Assembly: GCA_934526185.1 (NCBI GenBank)
Contig: CAKTAA010000061.1
Span: forward strand, 1-12,925
Direction of reading: 5' to 3'
DNA from: an uncultured Eubacteriales bacterium
Lineage (GTDB): Bacteria > Bacillota > Clostridia > Oscillospirales > CAG-272
DNA: 12,925 nt
The position numbers and the translations under genes were made by a program. The notes under the pieces were generated by a model that was not told the DNA's origin, ran no database searches, and worked only from the letters and a program-made list of their open reading frames with translations. Below are positions 7,212 to 12,925 of the stretch, one piece after another. Numbering within the stretch: position 1 is the stretch's first letter; each line of letters begins with the position of its first letter.

Positions 7212-7742
7212 TTAAAATTTATTTTTACGGAAAAATGAAAAATCCGGCAGGCGTTTGAGCAGAATTCGGAGGAGAATTCCGTTTACCGTTCCAGAGATAA
7301 GGGCGATGAAAATAAGTAAGGGAGCATACATCAGAGCCGCCTGAACGGAAAACAGCAGCAGGGCTGCAAGGAGCTGTCCTGCGTTATGAAATTCAGCGCA
7401 GGTTACAGAAAGACCGATGCAGGATACAAAACGGCACTTAAAATGTGTTAAAAGCAGAAGCGCAAACAGGGAAAGAACGGCGCCACACAGAGAAAATAGA
7501 AAACTGCCCGCGTGTCCGAACAGAATGGCGATTAACAGTACCCTTGAAAGCGAAATGACGACAGCGTCAAGGAGGGAAAAACGCAGAGCGGCAAACATTA
7601 CAACCAGATTCGGCAGACCGAGCTTGAAGCCGGGCAACGGAAGCCAGGCGGCGAACGGCAGAAATGATTCCAGATAAGAAAACAACAGAGCGGCGCACAA
7701 CATCATAGCATCCGCTGAGAGACGTTTGACAGATGAACGCAT
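7212..7742 (-). CDS. Gx transporter family / heptaprenyl diphosphate synthase component I-like membrane protein
   Basis: This 176-residue polytopic membrane protein has about five hydrophobic segments. It carries the family signatures SYLESFLPF (22-30), PGFKLGLPNLVVMFA (37-51), VLLIAILFG (68-76) and HNAGQLLAALLL (119-130). The family (Pfam Hpre_diP_synt_I, also called Gx transporters) resembles ECF S-components. It is often found beside ApbE and NusG-domain-II proteins, where it has been called EetB in extracellular electron transfer loci; that link is from memory. The ATG at 7742 is preferred because it lies four bases after the upstream stop and gives the usual family N-terminus. An in-frame ATG at 7778 directly abuts AAAGGAG and would overlap the upstream gene. 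The substrate is unknown. Confidence 0.85.
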   Translation of the reverse strand: MRSSVKRLSADAMMLCAALLFSYLESFLPFAAWLPLPGFKLGLPNLVVMFAALRFSLLDAVVISLSRVLLIAILFGHAGSFLFSLCGAVLSLFALLLLTHFKCRFVSCIGLSVTCAEFHNAGQLLAALLLFSVQAALMYAPLLIFIALISGTVNGILLRILLKRLPDFSFFRKNKF

Positions 7743-7746
7743 ATAT

Positions 7747-8220
7747 TTAACCCGCGATGTCGTCGGCCTGCGGCGCATCTCCTTTCGATGTGCTTGAAAG
7801 ACTTACGGAAATTTCCGCCGGAAGGCAGATGATAGATTCACCGGCATTCCTGATTTTGCCGGCTGTTTCACAGAGATGGTCGGGACAGGAGGAATCTCTG
7901 ACGGAGACACAGCCGTCTGATATATCAACCGTAAGGGAAAATCCCTTTGACTGCAGAAGGATTTGTCTGTTTACAGAAAGGGGATAGGTATAAACGGTTT
8001 CCTCGGCATGTATAATTACCGTATCAGCGCTGCTGCCAAAGAAATATTTTTGACAAAAAAACAGGGAAATAGCCGCTAAAATCCAGAAACAATAAATAAG
8101 CAAATCTGTAGCCGTCAGATACATTTCTACTCGTCTTTTTATAGTATTTGAGCGGATATTTTCACGTACATCAATCTCCCCATTTGCAGAATTTAACTTA
8201 TTATTACCGTTTTTCTCCAT
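7747..8220 (-). CDS. NusG domain II-containing membrane-anchored protein
   Basis: This 157-residue protein has a charged N-terminus, one membrane segment (about residues 39-57) and an extracytoplasmic domain of about 100 residues. The domain ends with the NusG domain II pattern SSCPDHLC (110-117), a glycine turn, then SIICLPAEISV. No NusG N-terminal domain is present, so it is not a transcription factor. Such proteins accompany Gx/EetB-type membrane proteins and ApbE in flavinylation or electron-transfer loci, where they have been called EetA (from memory). The two cysteines of CPDHLC could be redox-active, which is inference. The ATG at 8220 follows GAAGGG at seven-base spacing. The gene is first of a leftward operon with a promoter candidate near 8430. 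Confidence 0.85.
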   Translation of the reverse strand: MEKNGNNKLNSANGEIDVRENIRSNTIKRRVEMYLTATDLLIYCFWILAAISLFFCQKYFFGSSADTVIIHAEETVYTYPLSVNRQILLQSKGFSLTVDISDGCVSVRDSSCPDHLCETAGKIRNAGESIICLPAEISVSLSSTSKGDAPQADDIAG

Positions 8221-8427
8221 AAGAGAGCCCTTCCGTACGCTGATGAAAAATAAAACAGCGTCTCAAAAAATTTTATTCGATAAGAATAGAGAAAATTCAA
8301 AAAGTTTTCCAGACAGCTTTGCGGTTACTCGTGCAGTTTCGTGAAATAAAGATATTATCTGCCTGAATTGGTTCGAAAACCTCTGCCTTCGTCATAATAT
8401 TTTTTCAAATGTCTGGTTTTACAAATA

Positions 8428-8456
8428 ATTATAACAATTCGTTGGAGAAAAGACAA
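8428..8456 (-). promoter_or_regulatory. Putative sigma-A-type promoter for the leftward redox operon
   Basis: Read on the minus strand, TTGTCT (8456-8451) is separated by 17 bases from a perfect TATAAT (8433-8428). A TGT directly before the -10 makes it an extended -10 element. Transcription would start near 8421 and give a leader of about 200 bases ahead of the gene starting at 8220. The -35 matches consensus at four of six positions. Confidence 0.55.
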
Positions 8457-8460
8457 GGGC

Positions 8461-8571
8461 TTTGTTGAATCTTTTCGAAATGTGTTGAAAGTCGAAGAAA
8501 CAACAAATATTTGTATTCAGCATAAAATTCATAATGTCGACATAAAAATACAGAAATGTACAAATGTTGAA
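8461..8571. promoter_or_regulatory. Cluster of Spo0A-box-like repeats
   Basis: The Spo0A box core is TGTCGAA. Near matches here are TGTTGAA at 8463-8469, TTCGAA at 8474-8479, TGTTGAA at 8483-8489, GTCGAA at 8491-8496, the perfect palindrome ATGTCGACAT at 8534-8543 and TGTTGAA at 8565-8571. The GAA ends of the first three fall at 8469, 8479 and 8489, an exact 10-base helical phasing. None is a perfect box. The cluster begins five bases from the leftward -35 element and lies upstream of the rightward promoter, so it could control both directions. Confidence 0.4.
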
Positions 8572-8622
8572 TATTATAGATAAAATCAATTAAATTAAGA
8601 TGGATCCGTTTGAAAAATCACC

Positions 8623-8651
8623 TTGACATTGGAATAAATTTGTGATATTAT
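8623..8651 (+). promoter_or_regulatory. Sigma-A-type promoter for spo0A
   Basis: A perfect TTGACA (8623-8628) is followed after 17 bases by TATTAT (8646-8651), with TG at 8643-8644 giving an extended -10. Transcription would start near 8658, leaving a leader of about 210 bases ahead of the spo0A start at 8870. This is one of the two best promoter matches in the window. Confidence 0.7.
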
Positions 8652-8761
8652 ACCGAATGCAGGTTTGTTTGGTAAATCCCGTATTTGAAAAAAGATTTTA
8701 CTTTGTGCAAAATGCTGTGATCCAAAAAATGGAAATTGGTAATTATTGTAAATTTTGTCTA

Positions 8762-8790
8762 TTGCAAAAAATACCAAAAATTGGTAATAT
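8762..8790 (+). promoter_or_regulatory. Possible second spo0A promoter with an operator-like palindrome
   Basis: TTGCAA (8762-8767) and TAATAT (8785-8790) are spaced by 17 bases and form a weaker promoter candidate. The perfect inverted repeat TACCAA-AAA-TTGGTA (8772-8786) fills the spacer, where a bound repressor would block RNA polymerase. Part of the motif, AAATTGGTAAT, also occurs 45 bases upstream (around 8733-8743). No specific regulator can be named. Confidence 0.35.
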
Positions 8791-8869
8791 TATATACGCC
8801 AGTTTGGAAATTTACAGCAGTTTTCGAATTCCGGGAAAATAAAAAAATAATTTTGGGAGGACAAATGAC

Positions 8870-9649
8870 ATGGAATCAAAAATGAAAGTAATGATAGCGG
8901 ATGGGAATCCGGACTTCAGGATGATGTGCCGGGAGAATTTAAGCCGCTTGGGAGCGGATGTGCAGGAGGACGCAAAAAATGGCGAGGAAGCTGTCAGTTA
9001 CATAGCGAAAAACAAGCCGGATATTGTTCTGGTGGACGCGTGGCTTCCGAAGCTTGACGGCATTCAGGTGATAAAAAGTGTTAAACAGATGGGATACGAC
9101 AGCAGACCGGCATTTATTTTTATGAATTACGAAGGTGCAATGAGTATGTTTTTAGAAGCGACAGAGGCAGGCGCATCCTATTGTATTTACAAACCCTTTA
9201 ATTACAGTGTGCTGTTTGAGAGAATGCAAATGCTTTATAATAAAAACAGGGAGACAGGCAGCGTTCAGGATTCCCGTCCGATGGAGCTTACAGAGAACGA
9301 TATCGAAACTCAGGTGACAAAGGTGATTCACCAAATCGGTGTTCCGGCACATATCAAAGGATATCAGTACTTGCGTTCCGCAATCATTATGGCGGTGCAT
9401 GACAATGAAATTATCAACTATGTAACGAAAATGTTGTATCCCTCTGTTGCTAAAAAGTATCAGACGACGTCGTCCCGAGTGGAACGTGCCATACGGCATG
9501 CCATTGAGGTTGCTTGGGATCGCGGAGATGTGGATACGTTAAATTCCTACTTTGGATATACCATACAGAACAATCGTGGAAAACCGACCAATTCGGAATT
9601 TATTGCAATGATCAGTGACAATTTGCGGCTGAAAAACAAACTTTCTTGA
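8870..9649 (+). CDS. spo0A: Sporulation transcription factor Spo0A
   Basis: Spo0A is the phosphorylation-activated response regulator that commits the cell to sporulation. This 259-residue protein has a receiver domain (about residues 5-122), a linker, and a Spo0A C-terminal DNA-binding domain (about 145-259). The latter has near-invariant stretches: GVPAHIKGYQYLR (157-169), the recognition region SRVERAIRHAIEVAW (202-216) and KPTNSEFIAM. The receiver keeps the phospho-acceptor Asp56, the switch aromatic Tyr104 and Lys108-Pro109. The normal acidic pair is Asp11-Gly12 instead of Asp-Asp, and the conserved Thr position is Asn86. The ATG at 8870 follows GGGAGG (8855-8860) at nine-base spacing. 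The gene appears monocistronic, with its own promoter candidates and a terminator. Confidence 0.95.
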   Translation: MESKMKVMIADGNPDFRMMCRENLSRLGADVQEDAKNGEEAVSYIAKNKPDIVLVDAWLPKLDGIQVIKSVKQMGYDSRPAFIFMNYEGAMSMFLEATEAGASYCIYKPFNYSVLFERMQMLYNKNRETGSVQDSRPMELTENDIETQVTKVIHQIGVPAHIKGYQYLRSAIIMAVHDNEIINYVTKMLYPSVAKKYQTTSSRVERAIRHAIEVAWDRGDVDTLNSYFGYTIQNNRGKPTNSEFIAMISDNLRLKNKLS

Positions 9650-9703
9650 CTTAATATAATACAGTATTCTGTTTGACTCGGTTAGGGGGAGTCCAACAGG
9701 AGA

Positions 9704-9741
9704 AAAGTGACCGCCGGCACTTGCCGGCGGTCACTTTTTTT
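9704..9741 (+). terminator. Intrinsic terminator after spo0A
   Basis: A near-perfect hairpin has a GC-rich stem, AAAGTGACCGCCGGCA (9704-9719) pairing with TGCCGGCGGTCACTTT (9722-9737). The practical loop is about four bases, and a run of seven T residues follows (9735-9741). It lies 55 bases after the spo0A stop and should separate spo0A from the solute-binding protein genes. Confidence 0.93.
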
Positions 9742-10101
9742 ATAAAAAGTTAGGACGGAGCTTTGAAAAGAATGAGTTGGCAGACTTTCGTTTGGTTCAT
9801 TCAGAAAATATCTCAAGAAAAATATACCAATCACCGGCGCAGCCGGCGGTAATGAAAATTTACTGTACGTATATTTCATATCATAAGAATCATACCATAA
9901 CCGGTATTAAAAATGGGATGTAGATATAGGGTGGGGATATAAACATAGAAAAAATATTGTAAGGTATTGACAAGGAATGAAATCACATGGTACAATATAA
10001 AATGTAATAAGTGAACAGTAATTAAAGAAGTTAATCACAACAAACTGAAAGGAGTACAGGAGGCGCCGCCAAATGCGGACGGCCTCGGTAGTGCGGAAAA
10101 A
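9742..10101 (+). other. Leader and intergenic region before the first solute-binding protein gene
   Basis: These 360 bases contain a small GC hairpin without a T-run (CCGGC 9834-9838, GCCGG 9842-9846), an AT-rich stretch, a strong promoter (9967-9996) and an mRNA leader of about 100 bases. The leader carries two ribosome-binding sequences, AAAGGAG (10048-10054) and AGGAGG (10058-10063), and a short leader frame listed separately. Bases 9742-9966 show nothing else I can support. Confidence 0.6.
9967..9996 (+). promoter_or_regulatory. Sigma-A-type promoter for the solute-binding protein genes
   Basis: A perfect TTGACA (9967-9972) is followed after 18 bases by TACAAT (9991-9996). TGG directly before the -10 gives an extended -10 element, and the upstream DNA is AT-rich. 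Transcription would start near 10003. Confidence 0.75.
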
Positions 10102-10105
10102 ATGA
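10073..10105 (+). CDS. Ten-codon leader frame overlapping the solute-binding protein start
   Basis: The best ribosome-binding sequence of this transcript, AGGAGG (10058-10063), is nine bases ahead of an ATG at 10073. That ATG opens a frame encoding MRTASVVRKK. Its TGA stop (10103-10105) overlaps the ATG of the solute-binding protein gene (10102-10104) as ATGA, the classic geometry for translational coupling. The solute-binding protein start itself has only a weak GGA nearby, and no in-frame start codon exists between the AGGAGG and 10102. The peptide has no recognisable domain and may matter only through the act of translating it. Confidence 0.45.
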   Translation: MRTASVVRKK

Positions 10106-11583
10106 AAATCAAACTGCAAAAAACCATGGCGCTGATTTTATCCGTGTTGATGGCAGGAAGTGTATTTGTATCCTGCGATAATGACGGAGAAGGGGGAGGA
10201 GGGACCAATGAGGTAACGATTCCGTCGTCTACACCCGACCAAGAAGGTTCTCCCTCATTTGAAGGAATTGACTTAAATGAATACAAAGGAACAACCGTGA
10301 AGATCGCAATGCCGGCAGCTTCCGGAACGACTTACTGTGACATGTTCCTGTATGCGGAGAATTATACCGGAGATACTGTCAATGACGCAGTATATGAGCG
10401 TAATAAAATGGTAGAAGACCGATTTGGAATAACGCTGGAATTTTATTCCTCAGAGACGGTAGCGCAGGATCTGAGAAAATTGATTATGACAGACGACAAT
10501 CCGTATGAAATCGCTTTTATCAACGGCGTCAACTTGAGCAGCTTGCTGCAGAGCGGTTACTTAAAGGATCTCAATGAATTGAAATACTGTGACTTTACAA
10601 AGGAATATTGGGATCAGAACTGCTATGAGAATCTATCCTTCAACGGCAAAACATATTATATGATCAGCGATATTTCCTCTGCAATGATGTACGGATCCTC
10701 AGTTACATTTTTCAACAAAAACATGATTGAGGAATTCAAGCTGGAAAGTCCTTACGAGCTGGTAGACAGCAACGAGTGGACGTGGGAAAAGCTTGTTGAG
10801 ATGGGTATGGCGGTGTCCTCGGATCTCAACAACGACGGTAAATGGAATGAAAACGATCGTTATGGTGTGTTCAACTTCGGTGTGGATTCGGCAATGGCGG
10901 CTTCCGGAGTCAGATATACAAGAAATAACTCAGACGGCATACCTGAAATCGTTTTCCTGAAGGAAAATGCTGACAGGACGATTGAGATATACAATATGCT
11001 TTGTGATGCAGCCGAACTGAAGGGCTTTGACCTCGATGCCAACAGCATTAGTGAAACAGTTGACCAAAGTGCATATATGCACAAATGGGACTACTGCCGC
11101 GGTGCCATGTTCGGCGGCGATAAGGTTCTTTTCTGTCTGTCAGGACTTCGTACATCGGATCTTCTGACGAATATGGAATCTGATTACGGAATTGTTCCCC
11201 TGCCGAAGTATGACGCGGAGCAGAGCGAGTACTACAGTACCATAGACCCGAATTTCTCATGGCTGATCATTCCGGTTACCAACCAGAGAATGGACTTTAT
11301 ATCCTGTGTGCTGGAATATATGGCATATGCTTCAACAGATACTGTTAACTATGCATTCTATGATAAGGTGATGAAGGGACAGCGTGCAAGCGACCCGGAT
11401 ACTACCCGTATGTTGGAAATGATTAGAGGTACTATGCTTTATGACTTTGCTTATCTGAATGATATCGGTATTTCATCAACAGTTTCCAACTCTGTATCCA
11501 AGAGAACACTGACCTCGTCCTTTGCATCCAATGAGCGTTCCATCCAACGCAAACTGCAGAACATTATCGATCAGTTTGGATAA
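10102..11583 (+). CDS. Extracellular solute-binding lipoprotein, probably sugar ABC transporter
   Basis: This 493-residue protein has a lipoprotein signal ending FVSC with Cys25 as the lipidation site. A Gly/Thr/Ser/Pro-rich linker follows (about 26-55), then a large binding domain with the look of family 1 carbohydrate-binding proteins of ABC importers. The segment D241-D252 (DLNNDGKWNEND) fits a calcium-binding EF-hand-like loop, common in clostridial relatives. Many Trp, Tyr and Phe residues fit sugar stacking. The ATG at 10102 lacks a strong ribosome-binding site and is probably reached by coupling from the leader frame. A closely related paralogue follows after 33 bases. No permease or ATPase is visible, so the ligand is not assignable; a sensor role is also possible. 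Confidence 0.85.
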   Translation: MKIKLQKTMALILSVLMAGSVFVSCDNDGEGGGGTNEVTIPSSTPDQEGSPSFEGIDLNEYKGTTVKIAMPAASGTTYCDMFLYAENYTGDTVNDAVYERNKMVEDRFGITLEFYSSETVAQDLRKLIMTDDNPYEIAFINGVNLSSLLQSGYLKDLNELKYCDFTKEYWDQNCYENLSFNGKTYYMISDISSAMMYGSSVTFFNKNMIEEFKLESPYELVDSNEWTWEKLVEMGMAVSSDLNNDGKWNENDRYGVFNFGVDSAMAASGVRYTRNNSDGIPEIVFLKENADRTIEIYNMLCDAAELKGFDLDANSISETVDQSAYMHKWDYCRGAMFGGDKVLFCLSGLRTSDLLTNMESDYGIVPLPKYDAEQSEYYSTIDPNFSWLIIPVTNQRMDFISCVLEYMAYASTDTVNYAFYDKVMKGQRASDPDTTRMLEMIRGTMLYDFAYLNDIGISSTVSNSVSKRTLTSSFASNERSIQRKLQNIIDQFG

Positions 11584-11616
11584 TTTAATCCGGACTGAAT
11601 CAAAGGGAGGCGGCCT

Positions 11617-12925
11617 ATGCACGGTGAATCATTCAGAGTTGTGATTAAGAGAAGAGTATCGTTGCTTTTAGCTGTTCTGTTAATAGGAAGTGCAATAACG
11701 GCGTGTGAACAAAACGGAGGAAACACTAACAATACAGGAGCCGTAACAATTCCGGTGACCACGCCGGAGCAGCCCGGCTCCCCCTCCTTTGAGGGGATGG
11801 ATTTAAATTCTTATAAGGACACAACATTTTATATTGCCGGCCCATCAAACAGCGGTTGGACTTATTCCGATCCGTTTTTGTTTGCGGATAGCTATACCGG
11901 CGATACAGTGAACGACGCGGTATACGAACGGAACAAACAGGTTGAGGATCGTTTTGGAATAACGTTGGAATTCTACTGTAACGACAATGTGGTTTCCCAT
12001 GTTCGCAAATTGATCATGACGGATGATAATCCATATGATGCGATGTTCATGCAGGGAAGTCAGGTAATAGGCATGCTGCAGTCTGGTTATCTTAAAGATC
12101 TGAATGAGCTGAAATATTGTGATTTTACAAAGGATTATTGGGATCAAAACTGTTATCGCGATCTATCTGTCGGCGGAAAAAATTACTGTATGGTCAGTGA
12201 TATATCAGCGGCTATGCTATTTGGTACAAACGCGGTTTTCTTTAACAAGGATTTGATAGACGAGTATCACCTTGAAAGTCCGTATCAGCTTGTGAAAGAT
12301 AACAAGTGGACATATGAAAAGTTGGTAGAAATGGGTTTGGTTGTGTCTAAGGATCTGAACAACGACGGAAAATGGGATGAGCACGATCAATACGGTTTCT
12401 TTCCGATCAGTGGGACCGCAATGCTGCAAAATTCAGGCGTGCGTTTTACGGAAAACAATGCTGAGGGAAATCCGGAGGTTGTTTTCCTGAAAAAGGATGC
12501 CGAGAGAACGGTAGCTGCCTTTAATCTGTTCTGCGATGCAGAAGAACAGTTCAGCCATACATATTCAGAAGATCTGGATGTCAGTCCGTTTCTGCACATT
12601 TGGGATTTTTCAATCGGAGGGATGTTCGGGGGAGGCAAAGTGATGCTCATGTCTTTCCGCTTGGGCGCCTCTGAATTGCTGACTAATATGCAATCGGACT
12701 ATGGTATTGTCCCGGCACCAAAATTTGATGAGGAGCAAAGTCAGTGGTGTCATTTCCTTGATCCTAATTTCTCGGTGCTTACCATACCGGTTACCAATGA
12801 GCGAATGGATTTCACCTCTTGCGTGTTGGAATATATGGCGTATGCCTCAACTGACACGGTTGTCCATGCGTTTTTTGATAAGGTGATGAAAGGTCAGCGT
12901 GCACATGACCCGGATACCATTGAAA
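11617..12925 (+). CDS. Extracellular solute-binding lipoprotein, second paralogue (3' end beyond window)
   Basis: The frame is open from the ATG at 11617 to the window edge (436 residues) and would have perhaps 50-60 more by comparison with its neighbour. The start follows AAGGGAGG (11603-11610) at six-base spacing. The signal peptide ends ITAC with Cys30 as the likely lipidated residue. From SPSFEG onward it aligns with the preceding protein without large gaps. Shared blocks include YTGDTVNDAVYERNK, RKLIMTDDNPY, QSGYLKDLNELKYCDFTK and the calcium-type loop D246-D257. Over half the residues match by eye. The segment around MFGGGKVMLMSFRLG differs clearly from its counterpart, which suggests a different or altered ligand. 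It is probably co-transcribed with the first copy, since no terminator lies between. Confidence 0.85.
   Translation, partial: MHGESFRVVIKRRVSLLLAVLLIGSAITACEQNGGNTNNTGAVTIPVTTPEQPGSPSFEGMDLNSYKDTTFYIAGPSNSGWTYSDPFLFADSYTGDTVNDAVYERNKQVEDRFGITLEFYCNDNVVSHVRKLIMTDDNPYDAMFMQGSQVIGMLQSGYLKDLNELKYCDFTKDYWDQNCYRDLSVGGKNYCMVSDISAAMLFGTNAVFFNKDLIDEYHLESPYQLVKDNKWTYEKLVEMGLVVSKDLNNDGKWDEHDQYGFFPISGTAMLQNSGVRFTENNAEGNPEVVFLKKDAERTVAAFNLFCDAEEQFSHTYSEDLDVSPFLHIWDFSIGGMFGGGKVMLMSFRLGASELLTNMQSDYGIVPAPKFDEEQSQWCHFLDPNFSVLTIPVTNERMDFTSCVLEYMAYASTDTVVHAFFDKVMKGQRAHDPDTIE

Larger units (their letters stand above)
8221..8869. other. Divergent control region between the redox operon and spo0A
   Basis: These 649 bases are AT-rich and hold no convincing gene. 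From left to right they contain an inverted repeat near the leftward ribosome-binding site (ACGCTG 8237-8242 with CAGCGT 8256-8261) and a leftward promoter candidate at 8428-8456. A set of Spo0A-box-like repeats follows (8461-8496, 8534-8543, 8565-8571). Then come a rightward promoter candidate (8623-8651) and a second rightward promoter candidate with a palindrome in its spacer (8762-8790). The spo0A ribosome-binding site GGGAGG is at 8855-8860. Confidence 0.7.

Noticed and set aside
8628..8658. Sigma-H-like promoter for spo0A (ATTGGAATA and ACCGAAT)
   Set aside because: The -10 fits well and the -35 has one mismatch, but the 15-base spacer is longer than the usual 11-12, and the site overlaps a much better sigma-A-type promoter.
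9834..9846. GC hairpin CCGGC-GCA-GCCGG upstream of the solute-binding protein promoter
   Set aside because: No T-run follows and it lies outside the predicted transcript; no role can be supported.
9772..9852. Short frame of 26 codons after the spo0A terminator
   Set aside because: It has no promoter, no good ribosome-binding site and no recognisable protein pattern.

Overview
The window reads as a chromosomal segment from an anaerobic, endospore-forming member of the Clostridia (Bacillota). The signs are a nearly complete spoIIIA sporulation operon, a spo0A gene, an L-lactate dehydrogenase, and lipoprotein-type sugar-binding proteins. An Oscillospirales-like lineage is plausible from the protein style, but this is inference; no rRNA or other taxonomic marker is present. 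No tRNA, rRNA, CRISPR array, insertion sequence or phage gene was seen.

Bases 1-5066 (+ strand) hold the 3' end of spoIIIAA followed by spoIIIAB, AC, AD, AE, AF, AG and AH in canonical order. Together these encode the mother-cell side of the SpoIIIA-SpoIIQ channel that joins mother cell and forespore after engulfment. The genes are spaced unusually loosely (gaps of roughly 60-250 bases), apart from the AA/AB overlap.

Bases 5053-8220 (- strand) hold four genes read leftwards: a NusG-domain-II membrane-anchored protein, a Gx/EetB-type membrane protein, an ApbE flavin transferase lipoprotein, and L-lactate dehydrogenase. The first three form a tight flavinylation or extracytoplasmic redox-type cluster, but no FMN-accepting protein is visible. 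The ldh stop codon lies inside spoIIIAH, so the two convergent genes overlap by 14 bases.

Bases 8221-8869 form an AT-rich divergent control region. It has a promoter-like site facing each way and a cluster of Spo0A-box-like repeats between them, three of them phased at exactly 10 bases. A second possible promoter carries a perfect palindrome in its spacer. Downstream lies a monocistronic-looking spo0A (8870-9649). Its DNA-binding half is highly conserved, but its receiver domain lacks two normally conserved residues. A strong intrinsic terminator follows it.

Bases 9967-12925 (+ strand) hold a strong promoter, a 10-codon leader reading frame whose stop overlaps the next start (ATGA), and two tandem paralogous solute-binding lipoproteins. 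The second runs off the window. No permease or ATPase of the transporter is in view.
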